From Haematobia irritans (lineage: Eukaryota; Arthropoda; Insecta; Diptera; Muscidae): 64,000 nucleotides of DNA. Under the pieces are notes generated by a model. That model did not search any database, was not told the DNA's origin, and saw only the letters and a program-made list of their open reading frames with translations. Location: the NCBI RefSeq assembly GCF_050003625.1, contig NC_134398.1, positions 59,977,641 to 60,041,640 of the forward strand. The letters run 5' to 3'. Shown one piece after another: positions 9,691 to 22,000 of the stretch. The stretch's first letter is position 1. Each line of letters starts with the position of its first letter. The translations under genes and the position numbers were made by a program.

Positions 9691-11250
9691 AGTTTTTTTT
9701 GTTTTTGTTTTTTTTTTTTTTACATATATTCCAGATATGTTAGGAAGATTCCGAAAAAATGTTCAACATTACATTCTACTATATTAAATTTTTACTATGA
9801 AATGTAAAATATGTCTTATTAAAATCTAAAGTCAGAAAATAACAGTGTTTGATATAAACGAAATGGACTGTGTTGTTGGTTCAAAAATAATTTTTTTATT
9901 AAAAAAAATTAATATTTTGTAACAAACGAATTTTTTTGGTGATAAAAGTGTATACTTTTCGAAGCAATTCAAAAAACTCTAACAAAAGAAAAACGTTTTT
10001 GGTACACGTTTTCCAAACGTTTTTTTTCTTTGCGTGTTGATTTAGGAACTGTTGCACTTTGTTTTAATTAGTTGCACTTTGCAAGTTTTCTGGAATCTTT
10101 TCTTTGTTGTTTCCTTCATCATTTTTTCACCGGTCAACATCTTCCAAGAATATAACATCCAATGATTTTAGTTTTCTGCAAAACAATCGAGTTTTGTGAT
10201 TTCCATTACGTTTTCATTTCACTTTTTATTTTGACTTACCAATTATAATTACCGTTTTGGATTAATTTCAGTTTTATGTCAATAAAAATAACTGACCACG
10301 TACTTCGTGGCACAAAATGTATTGAAAACCACAAAATTCCTCAAGAACGTTGGTGTCACAAAATTGTTGTAAAACTCATTAAAATTCGGGAAATTAGCAA
10401 GGAACTTGATGACTAGAGAGTTAGAATAAATTTCCAGCAATTTCAATTCTCAAAATATCAAATTAAACCGATGATGCGATGTAAATTAAACTATAGGCGT
10501 GATGCATATTATCACCCAGTAGTTGATATGGAAAAGCATAAATACCAAGTTTAATTCATTGTACTTTGATTTATGGAAACTTTCTCTTTTCGATAAGCCA
10601 CCATCATTTTTCATTGGTAAACCTCTTAATGTTTCCAAGAATGCAGCATCCAAATATTTTAGTTTTCTGCAATGAGATTTAAATTTAGTGACTTCTCTAA
10701 AGTGTTGATTTAATTTTTCATATTGACTTACCAATTATTATAAACTATTTGAAGCAGTTCCAGTTACTTGTCCAACATTTTTTCATCGGTCAGCTTTTTA
10801 ATGTTTTAAAGAACGTAGAATCCATAATTTTAGTTTTCGGCAAAGATATATAATTTAGTGTCTTCCTTAAAGTTTCATATCATTTTTTTATTTTCACTTA
10901 CGTATTATTAGAAACTATTTGGAGTAAATTCAGTTTTTTGTCTAAAATGTTTTTTATTTCTTTCAATTGACCACGAACTTCGTTGCACAAACAAGTATTG
11001 AAAACCACATGGTTTTTTCGTTGCATTTTAGGGTAGTGTTTTGTCAAAGTTTTCTCATATTATCTTCAACCCCTTTTCAAAGATTTCGTCAACATTTTGG
11101 CAAATTGGAAGTAATTCGCAAACAATTTGAAGATGTATTGATTATGAGCTGTTTCAAGTCAAGTTGAATTTATGTTGATAATTATAGTTACCCTCAAACT
11201 GAAAAGTTGTTGCATTTGAAAAACGCTCATCCTGCGTTTATTGGGTAGTC

Positions 11251-11748
11251 CACTGAAAAAACAGTGTTCCCACCAGGAAGAAAAATTTTGGTTAATTTTA
11301 GAAAATTTAAATTAATTTTAGAAAATCTTAAATAAACAGCATTACATACGCTGACATCATGCCGATTTCACAAAAATTAGTAAATGTGTGTTCGACAAAT
11401 TCAAGACAATTTTTTAGACATGATTATTTTTTTTTTTCACTTGTTAAAGAAAATTTTGTAGTTTAAAGGAAAAAATTGGAATTCACAATTGCAAGAATAT
11501 CTTTAGTGCCAGATGGGCGCATTTGTAGTAAAATCGCAAATTTAAAGAAATAATGAACTATTTTGTGAGAAGTACGAATTGAGTAAATCTTTATGCATCA
11601 TCTGTGTATAATTTTTCCCCGATTTTTTGTTCATTAACTTACGTACGCAAAAAATTACTAGAGTAAAGGTAACTTTTCAAAACATAATAATTCCATGAAC
11701 TAAAATAAAGTTAAATTGGATTTAGTGAAATAGAGGGTTCACTTTTTT
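11251..11748 (+). mobile_element. MITE family X copy
   Basis: Starts CACTGAAAAAACAGTG, continues with CCACCAGGAAG and TTAATTTTAGAAAA, and ends ATAGAGGGTTCACTTTTTT. The final TGAGTG of the intact copies is lost. It directly follows the right end of the 2.8-kb element. Confidence 0.75.
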
Positions 11749-11817
11749 AATCAATGGATTGGATCGCCTTTTTACCCAAATTGAAACAAATCTCTCTGTG
11801 CAACAAAAATATACCTT

Positions 11818-12457
11818 CACTGAAAAAAATATTGTCGTGAGATCAAAGATTTCATGTCTTTAAAATACGAATGCAAATTTTGCTTAACATAGAAGACGAA
11901 TTTCTCTAATATAAAGTTGTTTTCCTTGTCCGCAAGTCGATAAACTTTTCAATGAAGTCGTATTGTCCTTAATTTTTTAGACTTAAAAATGAGTATCATA
12001 ACATGAAAGAAAAAATTTTTGGGCTAAGGTCAACTTGACTTTAATAATTCGGAAAAATTCTTTAAATTTATTGAAATTGTCTTTAAATTTGTTGTCTTTT
12101 TGCATCGTGACTACAAAGCAAAAAATCGTTCAAATATAGGACATGTTTTTCAAAACTTTATTTTAAAGACGTTTTTAACTTGAAACATAGCATAATTTCT
12201 GCTGGAAGTCGAGTCTTAATTTGGAAAATAAAGTTGTCGTTAACTCGTTTTTAAAGGACTTTGATAGCATACGAAGAAAAAAAAACTGAAAAATTAAAAT
12301 TTGCTTCCTAGAAGCAAGTACACAAAACCCAAATTTAAAAGAGAATTGTGTCTTAAAATTATCCTTACTTGTATTCTCCGCTTCTTTGGCTCGGAATCAA
12401 TACCAAAATATTTAAAGTGAAGACAAAATCTTTGGAACCGGGCATGTTTTTTCAGTG
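11818..12457 (+). mobile_element. MITE family U, most complete copy
   Basis: A 640-bp element with CACTGAAAAAAATATTG at the left and, read inward from the right, CACTGAAAAAACATGCCC. It has no coding capacity. Related pieces are at 2284, 3556 and 58567. The right half (around CGCTTCTTTGGCTCGG) is also related to sequence at 25700-25760. TT on both sides could be the duplication, but this is weak. Confidence 0.65.
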
Positions 12458-12754
12458 TTGCACACTGAAAAAAGGCGTGCATTGTTCGAAAGATTTTATA
12501 CTTATTATTTGGGTATTGATACCGAACCAAAGAAACGAATGTTAAATGTAAACTGGGATTTCTTAATTCCTAAAAAATATTAAACCAAAGATCCAAATCC
12601 TTAAAATATGTCTTAGCGTATATTTGAAGAGTTTTTATCTTAAAAATAAAGATAAAATTTGTGTTCTAAATTTAATGAAAAAAATTAGAAGCAAAGATTA
12701 TAAACTTTCTTTTAATTAATATGTCATTATTTGAAAGGAATTTGTCCTTAATAT

Positions 12755-13160
12755 CCCAGCAAAAAAAGCGTCGCCAAAAAAGTAGTGAAAATATTTTTTT
12801 TTTTTTTTGGATCCGGAAGTGGTGCCAAAGTGACGCAGAAGCGATGAATTTAACATGGGCTTGTCTTAGGATTGATGTCCTCCATTTCAACAGCCCAGTG
12901 CAGCGGCATATGCATCACTTCTTAAGGTGTGAGGCGAATTCAGTGTTTTCGATGTGAATTAAGAAATTTTGTGATATTTTGAAAAATAAATAATTTTTAA
13001 TTTTTTATGGTTTTTAATGCATTATAACGCTTGTCTGGAACTTTTCAAATATTTTCACAAATTCACAACTTTTCTTGAAAGGATTTAACATTTTTTTCGG
13101 CAAAATTTTAATAATTCGTACCATTTTGTTAATTCTTATTCTGTTTTTAACCTATTCGAA
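12755..13160 (-). mobile_element. MITE family Y copy, 3' truncated
   Basis: Starts with the terminal repeat CCCAGCAAAAAAAGCGTCGCC, then shows GTAGTGAAAAT, GGATCCGGAAGTGGTG and ATTTAACATGGGCTTGTC, all in reverse relative to the full copy at 48356-48862. The far end is lost near ATTCTTATTCTG. Confidence 0.75.
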
Positions 13161-14540
13161 AAAAAAGCTATATCAGTTTTTATGTTCTGAAATCTGGGTT
13201 CTTGAATTGTAACCAGAATAGGACTTACGAAGAGGAACAGTAGGAAAATAGTCTGAAAACTGCGTATTTTTCGTTGATTGTCAAAGAAGTTTATAAAAAT
13301 GCATTTTAGTGTCCACCAATATGGATAATTTGCATAGCGTTTTTAAGCGTAAGTTTGTTTTTAATCGACAGCATCTACTTTAAAATAACATCAAGAAATA
13401 AATCAAAACTCAGTGGGAAGTTAGAGTTTGGTATCGTTTTCGAATATCCTCTGTAGTGATCATCGGGTTAAGCGTATATATCTATTTGATCGAAAATTAG
13501 TATGATCTTCAAAACCATTGACTGATGGACATAGTTCAGAACACTACGATATTTCTCAAATATCCAAGTTAAATTTCGTAAAAGGAACTTCATAGAAAAA
13601 TCTCGACTAGCAACCGTTTTTAAAAGTGATTAAAAAAAAACAATACATTTTCACAGCTTTATATGATATGCGTAAAAACGGCAGTTGTACAATCCCTATG
13701 ACCCCTGTTAAACAAGTAAGCCTTTTCCACGCCAAACTTCTCCTGATCCATGTAATTGATACAGATTTCTTATACGTGCCCACATCACGATCTTCGTATT
13801 TTCCCTCATCATATCTTTTACACGCTAATAACTTTTGACAGATTTTCTTGTTCATTACTTCATGTGGAAACTTTTTTTGTTTTACAAAAATTGAGCAATC
13901 ACAAAACAATTCGGCTACATCTGTAGTACATTGCGTCTTAATATAAAACTAACGTGGATGCTTTAATATTGGCAATCTAGCGAAAGAAAGTGAAGTGAAG
14001 CGTAATTTCCTTTTCTTTGATACATTGAAAGATTTTTGTGCATTGTTTCGTATACCTTAGAAGGACGAATATGCACTATTTGTATTGTTTAATATACAAG
14101 AGGCAAACAACTGCGAAATAAACGGGGGGTTGAAGGAAAATTGCCGCATTTCGTATGAAACATCCATAGAAAACCTAACATAAAAACAAAGACGCATTAA
14201 AATTAGGCCAAGAATGTGAAGGAAATTGAATTGAAGATCTTAGTAAAAAAGAGCAATTTACCTAAAGGAAGACAAACCCAATTTTAAGAGATGCAGTAAA
14301 TGAGTTTTTAAAATAATGTGGCGATTTCTTGTATTATGATTTTATAAAAGAGATATTTCTTCCACTATTCTATTAAGAGGTGGGATTGAAAAAAACTTAT
14401 ACATACATTAAGTTAAATAAAGCATAAATTGGTAAGATTTAAAAATCGAACCATTTTGTATCACTATTTGTAAAATAAAATTATCTCAAATATTTCTCTA
14501 TACATATATATGTTAGATGTATACAATTTTCAGAAATAAT
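13161..14540. other. Intergenic DNA
   Basis: No repeat copy or gene could be recognised. Overlapping frames on both strands at 13607-13909 have no known domain or codon signal and are not called. Confidence 0.5.
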
Positions 14541-14542
14541 TA

Positions 14543-15055
14543 CACTCAAAAAAAGTGAACTCTCTATTTCACTAAAGCCAATTTAACTTTATTTTATTTC
14601 ATGGAATTATTATGTTTGGAGAAAGTTTCCTTTACTCTAATAATTTTTTGTGTACGTTAGTTAAATTAACTAAAACCGAGGAAAAAATATACTCAAATGA
14701 AGCATGAAGATTAACTAAATTCGTGTCTCCCACAAAATAGTTCAGAATTACTTTAAATTGGTAAATTTTACCAAAAATGCGTCCATCATGGACTTCGTAT
14801 GTCACTAAAGACATTCTTGCAATTTTGAACTCCAATATTTTCCTTCAAACTACAAAATTTTCTTTAACAAGTGAAAAACTTAGTTATGTCTAATAAATTT
14901 TCTTGAATTTGTCGAAAAATATTTACTTATTTTTATGACATCGGCGTGATGCCAACGTTTGTAATACTGTTTAGTTAAAATTTTCTACAAATATTAAAAT
15001 TTTTCTAAAATTAACCGAAAGTTTTCTCCCTGGTGGGTTCACTGTTTTTTCAGTG
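14543..15055 (-). mobile_element. MITE family X, complete copy with TA duplication
   Basis: A 513-bp element. The left end is CACTCAAAAAAAGTGAAC and the right end read inward is CACTGAAAAAACAGTGAAC. TA flanks at 14541-14542 and 15056-15057. It is highly similar to 63258-63774 in the opposite orientation. There is no coding capacity; the frame at 14632-14835 is shared between copies and is part of the repeat. Confidence 0.85.
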
Positions 15056-15059
15056 TAGT

Positions 15060-15450
15060 GTCTATATACATACTAGCTTTTGGTACATTAAATTTTGACT
15101 CAAATCCAAAGAAAAATCCAACTATAATTATAATCGGAAAATTCATAAGAAGGTATAAACTCTTACAAGAAAATTGTTTCATCTAAAGGTTCAAAAAATT
15201 ATAAATAAATAAATAATTAATTACCTCTATTAAAAAATCAAGTAAATTTTTAATCGAAGCAATTACAAAATCAATTGAAAGAGCAAAGAAATTATTAATT
15301 GTTTAATCCAGTATATTTTTATTTATAATTAATTCTGTGATTGATATCATAATTTTCGTGATTTTTCACTATTTCAATTAAAGTATTAATTAAAAACTTG
15401 TTCCTAAAAATAAAAAATCGATTTTTAAAATGATTTCAATACCCAGAAAA
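15060..15450. repeat. AT-rich dispersed repeat
   Basis: Contains tracts such as AATAATTAATTACC, GTGATTGATATCATAATTTTCG and TTTCAATTAAA. These are shared loosely with 24640-24860, 46430-46740, 48990-49580, 54360-54640 and 60130-60370. The ends are not defined. Confidence 0.45.
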
Positions 15451-15454
15451 GAAA

Positions 15455-15560
15455 GTGTAGCCGATAAAGCTGTGAAAATATTCTTTTGGTTTCCGGAAGT
15501 GGAACAAATAAAGCAATGAATTTTACATAGGCTTGTCATCGCAAATACGACGTCTGCCGA
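15455..15560 (-). repeat. Short family-Y fragment
   Basis: ACCCAGAAAAGAAAGTGTAG, then TTCCGGAAGTGG and TTTTACATAGGCTTGTC match the terminal part of family Y in reverse. Confidence 0.5.
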
Positions 15561-15639
15561 AAAATGATATAATTAATTTTAATATAAAACATAAACAGTT
15601 TCAATCATTTTCTTAAATGATTTTTTTTGAATTGGATTA

Positions 15640-15890
15640 AAAATGCCACCGACTGCTGCAAATCTTTCAAGGAGATGACTGAGCAGTACAATATTCACCT
15701 AATATGGGTGCCAGTAAGCTCATTCTGCGTGAGAAGGCTATTATGATGGCGAATGTCCGATGGGAGAATCGTCCTATGACAAGCTTATGCTAAATTGATC
15801 TCTTCTGCGCCACTTTTGCACAATTTCCGGATCCAAAAAGAACAATTTCACTACATTTTTGGCAACGATTTTTTTTTGATGGGGAACGTA
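15640..15890. repeat. Chimaera of LINE fragment and family-Y end
   Basis: Positions 15640-15765 match the plus-sense RNase H region of the retrotransposon at 26374-28915 (GACTGCTGCAAATCTTTC, then CACCTAATATGGGTGCC) but with an internal deletion. At CGTCCTATGACAAGC the sequence passes directly into the terminal part of family Y (CTTCTGCGCCA, TTTCCGGATCC). The junction lacks any obvious target duplication. Confidence 0.6.
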
Positions 15891-15999
15891 ACAGGGTGCA
15901 GCTTTATTGATTGGAGAACAATGACATATCGAATAATAATATAAAAGGATACACAGTGGTGGAGGAAAAATAGATCAAATTTGGAATAATAATGCGAGT

Positions 16000-16095
16000 A
16001 TGTAATTTCTATAAGAACACTCAAAATGATCCAGATCTATACTGAAGGCTATGGAAATTCGAATTAGCCAGCGATGAAACATGTAAACTAGGATT
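16000..16095 (+). repeat. Relic of mariner-like 3' region
   Basis: TATGGAAATTCGAATTAGCC followed by AGCGATGAAA matches 25645-25675, which lies just after a degraded transposase C-terminus. Presumed 3' UTR or terminal part of the same mariner-like family. Confidence 0.45.
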
Positions 16096-16099
16096 GTGT

Positions 16100-17780
16100 A
16101 GATCGGTATCTGACATTTTCTTTTTCAATAACTTCATCTTTATGCCGTCCAATGAGCTCGTATGAAAATTGTAGTAATATGTAGACATATTTCGTACTTT
16201 AAAAAAATTTTTTCGTTTTTTTATGAAGAGAATTCATTCGGTCCAAAATAAATTTCTCTCCATCCCGTATATAATTAAGAAATCTCTGAATTTATCACAG
16301 TGCAATACATTTTGAATACTTTTGCTTATCTTACATTATGTATTGTGTAATTTAAAATAATACTTCCACCTTTACTTATATTCGGCAAAATTCTGCAAAA
16401 GAAAAGTGGTTGTAATAAGAATTAAACAAAATTTCCATGAATTTCTTGGACAATAGAGCCAAACAAAACGGTAAATGCATTTAAAACTAGATGACTAAAA
16501 ACCTTTTTTCTTGAGAGTCTCACCAAAATCATTGTGACCGAATTCTAGTGATAAGCATTTTAAATCGTTATTGAACGTTTCAAATTTCTATAGACAAACT
16601 AGCCTAGAGTAAGGTTTCCCTAAAGGAAAAAATTCGATTTGGCTCATTTCATTTACAATTTATGAGTTGTACTAATAATGAGAGACTGGGAATGATATAT
16701 AAAACACCTTGCAAAAACTAATCACAAGGTATAAGAAATTTTTCTCGCTTTCTTTTCGTTCATATTTTTTCCCAGTTTTCATAAGACATCATGTGGCGAT
16801 TTTTGCTTTCTTCCATTGTTGGACATTGCTATTTTATGAGGTGTCAACGACAACGACAAGTAGTCTACTAAAGTATTTGCCACATAGACTTTTGGAAAAT
16901 TTACAATAATTCAAAAGATACTCTATGAAATTTAAAAAGTATACAATGAGTCCAGAGATTCATAATTGTCCCTTTTATATTTCAAGGACTAGTATATAAA
17001 GTCTAGGTTTTTGTTTTATTTTATTATTGTGGATTTTATGAATTTATATATGACACTAATGGGTTTCCATAAATTTTTATGACCTTCTCGTCACACACGC
17101 ATAAATATGTATAAACTATTTATGTATTAATAACCTTTTCTTATAAAGTATCTCAAGTAGGGTTCATTGTTTATCGTAGCCACTAGGGTATTGTATAATA
17201 TTGAAAGGTATTGTCCTTTGAATAAATTTCCATAGGTTTTTCAATAATTCTGAATACTTTCTATTAATGACAAACAAATATTCTGTGGTTTACGATTTCG
17301 TTAAATGTTGTTTATCGACATCTATAAAATTCATAAGAATTAAATTTTCGCTAGCAGACAATTTATGACATCATTAAAGTCTTAATAAATACTCCCTTAA
17401 TTTTGACTCATTTAAATTTAAATTCCATGGTGGTTATATTCACAAGTATTATTTGAGATGCATTGTCTTTGAATCCCAAAAGATTATGTTCTCTTATGTG
17501 AGATCTCTTTGAATAAGATTTTATAGCCTTCGTGTGATGTTGCTCTTTGTGAAAATTCTATAAAATCATATATTTGAATAATTACCATTTTTGAATTGAA
17601 TGGAAAAAGTAAAATTACTGACATAAATATTTTGAAACATACTCTAAAGGATTTCTTATTTGATGACTCCTGCAAAACGGAAAGATGAACTTTATATTAT
17701 TATTTATTATTTTAGTAAAAATTTCGCTAATATGAGAAAGTTTTCTTGACTTTAATAAATTTTTGTGGACGTTACTTAAA
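16100..17780. other. Intergenic DNA
   Basis: No gene or transposon copy recognised. Small frames (16709-16909, 17484-17675, 17615-17851) carry no known domain. Confidence 0.5.
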
Positions 17781-17787
17781 TAAAATA

Positions 17788-19760
17788 AACAAGCATATAC
17801 AGTAGTAAGTTCGACCGGGCCGAATTTTAAATAGCCACCACCATGAACCAAATATAATAGTTTCCTTTGAAAATTTCAGGGGGGTTTGATGACAGATATT
17901 TTCCCAAGCAGATCAGTTCAACTAGTACGCTTCCCACAGATAAATGTAAAGATTTTACCTATCAAGACTAGATCAGATTCTGAATTTATAAGAACCATTT
18001 TTTATTTGAGTTTTAGAGGTATTATAAACATCTCTTGTAAGTGCAAGGAAATGATGAAATAACGCCTTGATTTGAAATCTAAAATCTGTGAATTTTCATC
18101 TCAATGACTTAAATGACTACGAAAAGTAAAATCTGGAAATTTGCATTCAGTTTCAATAAGTGAAATCGGTCTATATGGAGGCCTTACCAAATGGACCGAT
18201 AAAACTAAATCATATACACTTTGTTATGGGTCTAAAATGCCAGTATATTTTCAATTTGTGGCAAATCGGATAAAAACTACAATTTCTAGAAACCCTAGGA
18301 GTTAAATCGGGAGTTCGGTGTAATGGGGGCTGTACCAAAACATGGAAGGATACACACAGTATTCAGCACATTTGTAGTTCTAGAATATAGACCCCAAATC
18401 GGAGGGCCGGTTTATAAGGGGGCTATATCAAAAACTGTACCGATACTCAATATATTCTGCACATCCCTTTATGGTCCTAGAATACCTCTAGATTTCCAAT
18501 TTCAGGCAAATTGGGTAAAAACTACGGATTCTAGAAGCCCAAGAAGTAACATCGAGAGATCGGTCTATATGGGGGCTATATCAAAACATGGACCGATAAT
18601 CACCAATTTCGGCACATCTCTTTATTTTCCTAGAATACCTCTAGATATCCAATTTCAGGCAAATTTGGTGAAAACTACGGATTCTAGAAGCACAAGAAGT
18701 AAAATAGGGTGATCGGTCTATATGGGGGCTATATCAAAACATGGATCGATAATCACCAATTTCGGCACATCTCTTTACTTTCCTAGAATACCTCTCGATT
18801 TCAAATTTCAGGCAAATTGGGTGAAAACTACGGATTCTAGAAGCCCAAGAAGTAAAATCGGGAGATCGGTCTATGTAGGGGCTATATCAAAACATGGTCC
18901 GATAATCACCATTTTCGGCCCATATCTTTATTTTCCTAGAATACCTCTGATTTCCAATTTCAGACAAATTGGGTAAAAACTACGGATTCAAGAAGCCCAG
19001 GAAGTAAAATCGGGAGATCGGTCTATATGGGGACTATATCAAAACATGGACCGGTACTCACCATTTTCGACACACGTCATTATGAACATAGAATACCTCT
19101 AGATTTCAAATTTCAGACAAAGAAGTAAAATCGGAAGATCGGTCTATATGGGGGCTATATCAAAACCATTTTCGGCACACCTCCTAAAGGTCCTAGAATA
19201 CCTCTAGATTTCCGATTTGAGGCAAATTGGGTAAAAATTACGGATTCTAGAAGACCAAGAAGTAAAATCGGGAGATCGGTCTATAAGGCGAATAGAAAAA
19301 ACACTTTCTAGACGCCCAAGAAGCAAAATCGGAAAATCGTTCCATATGGGGGCTATACCAAAACATCGACCGATAGTCACTATTTTCGGTACACTTTTTG
19401 ATGGTCCTAAAATACCTCTAGGTTTTAAGGCAAATTGGATAAAAACTACAGTTTTTATAAGCCCAAGACCCCAAATCGGGAAGTCGGTTTATATAGGGAC
19501 TATATCAAAACTTCGACCGATATAGCCCATCTTCGAACTTAACCTGCCTGCAAACAAAAGACGAATCTGTGCCAAATTTCACAACGATAGCGCAATTATT
19601 GAAGGCTGTAGCTTGATTACAACAGACAGACGGACATGCTTATATCGTCTTAGAATTTCTCCCTGATCAAGAATATATATACTTTATGCAGTCGGAAATC
19701 GATATATCGATGTGTTACAAACGGAGTCACAAACTTATTATACCCTTGGTGGTGGGTATA
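17788..19760 (+). mobile_element. Helentron/mini-me-like element, subfamily 2 (copy H2)
   Basis: Left end ACAAGCATATACAGTAGTAAG, then TTCGACCGGGCCGAA and CCACCACCATGAACC. Right end CCCTTGGTGGTGGGTATAAAA. The inner CCACCACCA and TGGTGGTGGG form the subterminal inverted repeat. The interior is a 153-bp tandem array and a short ACAGACAGACGGACATGC tract before an ATATATATAC run. These are the ingredients of mini-me/helentron-like elements (terminal hairpin, GTCY and TA proto-microsatellites). No protein is encoded. Confidence 0.65.
18413..19180 (+). repeat. 153-bp tandem array in H2
   Basis: The anchor TATATGGGGGCTATATCA (or a variant) starts at 18413, 18566, 18719, 18872 and 19024, i.e. periods 153, 153, 153 and 152. 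Frames at 18323-18712 and 18722-18976 read through the array and are artefacts of the 51-codon unit. Later units are truncated. Confidence 0.9.
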
Positions 19761-19764
19761 AAAA

Positions 19765-21300
19765 GGGGGAAAAGTTATACAAAAAGTATGAATAAAGATT
19801 TTCGTATTTCCACAAAATAGTCCATAAATATATACATAAATTTTGACCACAAATGCGCCCATCGTATGACGCTAGAGAGATTTTTGCTTTTTTTTGATTT
19901 AAGCTTTCTTAATAAATGAAAATAAAAATTATTACGTCTAACAAATTTTCTTAAATTTGGCTAAAAAATTGTGATATCGTGGCAGTGTTGGGCGTTATTC
20001 AATAAATTTTTATTCAAATAACAAATAATTTTTTATTCGTTATTTTTCATTTGGAATTTTTTGAAATCAAATTTCAACTGTTATCTGTTTATTTGTGTCA
20101 CAAATAATTATTCGTCATTCGTTAGTTGTTATTTGTCATATAATTAATAATTTTTTGAATCGAAAAAATAAATTGAATTTATTGAATTCTTCTGATAAAA
20201 TAATCTTTTTTTGAGGAGCGATAATTGTCTTTATAACTAGGAATGGAACCGGAAGGTAAAACATCCAAAAATAGTGATTCAAGTGAATCTGGGTTTTCCA
20301 TTTTTGATGGATATATTTAGTTAAAATTGTGGCGATATATTTAGTTAAAATTTTTTAAAATTAACCTAGGGAAGAATAATCTTTTAGAAGATTCTGAATT
20401 CTCCAAAGCAACAGAAAAATTGTCTCGTGAATAAGATATGATTAAATTTCATACTGAAAAACAAGATTTTTGACCATTATGAAAGATTATGGAACCAAAA
20501 TTTTAGGACAAAAAACAAAATCTATATTAAAGACAAATTTCGATAAAAAAAATATATAATTAAAAGAAAATTCATAATCTTCGCCATATCAATGTTTTTA
20601 TCCAATTTAGGTAATTTGCATCCCTTTGTTAAAAAATTTTCTTAAAGGAAAAAAAAAGCATATTTTTATTTAAATAAATAAACTTAAAATTAACTGAGAT
20701 ATTAACTAATATAAAAGCTAAGATTTATTTTGAGGATTTTGCATATTTATTTTAAAGTTTTGTTTGTTATTGTTGGTTTAAAGTATCTGTTATAATTTGA
20801 ATATTTAAATTGACATTTATTTAGAGGTGAACTGTAAATTTTAAATATTTCACAAAAAGAGAAAAGAAAAAAATTCGATAATAACTAAAACTAAATAAAT
20901 TTTATTGATTCTAGATTTAACGCTCGATAAATTTCTAAAAAATTTCTTTATTTTAAAGAAGTCCATCATTGGCTCGCAATCGATTCAAAATCTTTATGGA
21001 AGGTCAGCATTTTTGGAGTATACAGTTTTTGAGTGCAATATTCTCAACTCACGAGGAAGTGTCTACCTCTAGCGAGTGGATCAAATCCGGCCTTTCATTT
21101 TACGGAGCATGTCTAGGTATTTTTCGTCTATACTCAAAAAAAAAAAAAAAATAAAACAAGGAGATGTAATTTTTTTTTGGTATTTATTCCGAGCCAAAGG
21201 TGCGACTTTGTTTTTTAAATAAAGACATTTTTAGGGACCTAGATTTAAGTCGAGGATTATTAAAATTAAAATTAGGATACAGATCTCATATATGGAATTT
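19765..21300. other. Intergenic DNA with an ATAA/TTAT-rich palindromic patch
   Basis: Positions 19985-20170 hold many TTATTTGT and ACAAATAA motifs in both orientations, perhaps a decayed MITE. The remainder is AT-rich with no recognised gene. Confidence 0.45.
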
Positions 21301-21303
21301 TCA

Positions 21304-21477
21304 TTATCGTTTTGCTATCCACGTACAAACAAATGCCAGTTTAAGAATCCAAAATAAAACAGATACTTCAAAGTAAAAATGTTTTCCTTATTATCGTTTT
21401 GCTATCCACGTACAAACAAATGCCAGTTTAAGAATCCAAAATAAAACAGGTACTTCAAAGTAAAAATGTTTTCCTAA
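21304..21477. repeat. 87-bp tandem duplication
   Basis: Two nearly identical units start TTATCGTTTTGCTATCCACG at 21304 and 21391. They differ by about three substitutions, so the duplication is recent or conserved. No coding role is seen. Confidence 0.85.
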
Positions 21478-21529
21478 TTCCAAACAACCTGTAAATCAAG
21501 GATACAAGATCTTCAAAATAAGTCTTAGC

Positions 21530-21925
21530 CTAATTCTAATATGCAATTTCAACTTTTATGTTTCAAATAGTTTAAAAACAGAGTAAGAATTAATAAAATG
21601 GTACAAATTACTTAAATTTCGTCGAAAAGAATGCTAAATCAATTCTAGAAAAACTGCAAACATTTAAAAATATTTGAGATCAAACTTTGCAGACAAGCAT
21701 TAGAATGCATTAAAAATTATAAAAAATTATTAAAAAATATTAATTTTGGCAAAATATCACAAACTTTTTAATTCACGTCCAAAACACTGAATTCGGAAGT
21801 TATGCAAATTCAGTGCAACGGCTGTTGAAATAGTCGAGATCCGTCCTATGACAAGCCCAATTTTGCACCACTTCACAATCATAAAATAACATTTTCACTA
21901 CTTTTTCTTTTGCTGGAAGTAACAG
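21530..21925 (+). repeat. MITE family Y copy, 5' truncated
   Basis: Shows the family blocks AAACAGAGTAAGAATTAATA, CATTAAAAATTATAAAAAA, TTCAGTGCAACGGCTGTTG and GATCCGTCCTATGACAAGCC, ending TTTTCTTTTGCTGG. Confidence 0.7.
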
Positions 21926-22000
21926 AGTAAGATTGGTAAAAGTTATTTAAATGTTGTCGAAAAATGCTAAATCCATCCAAAAATCCATGGTAAATGTATA

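Larger units (their letters stand above)
9113..10036. mobile_element. Nested element W with CACGCAAA termini
   Basis: The left end is CACGCAAAAAAATAATTC; the right end read inward is CACGCAAAGAAAAAAAACG. It interrupts the host element where the host's internal duplicate (about 10515-10530) is continuous, supporting insertion. Its middle contains two tRNA-like modules pointing in opposite directions. The target duplication is unclear (possibly TT). Confidence 0.6.
8413..11245. mobile_element. 2.8-kb TA-flanked transposon without coding capacity
   Basis: The ends are CCCAATAAACACA (left) and, read inward from the right, CCCAATAAACGCA. TA lies on both sides (8411-8412 and 11246-11247), so it belongs with Tc1/mariner-type elements. 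The inside is AT-rich and built of repeated segments: 8930-9110 resembles 10340-10530 (TTGGTGTCACA, GGAACTTG, TGTAAATT). The block around TTTTCTGCAA/TTTTCGGCAA recurs near 10170, 10660 and 10830. A second element (9113-10036) sits inside. No transposase is seen; frames at 10486-10734 and 10967-11167 have no known motif. Confidence 0.7.

Noticed and set aside
9508..9807. 99-residue frame on the plus strand
   Set aside because: It spans a tRNA-like module and a T-rich tract in a dispersed repeat.
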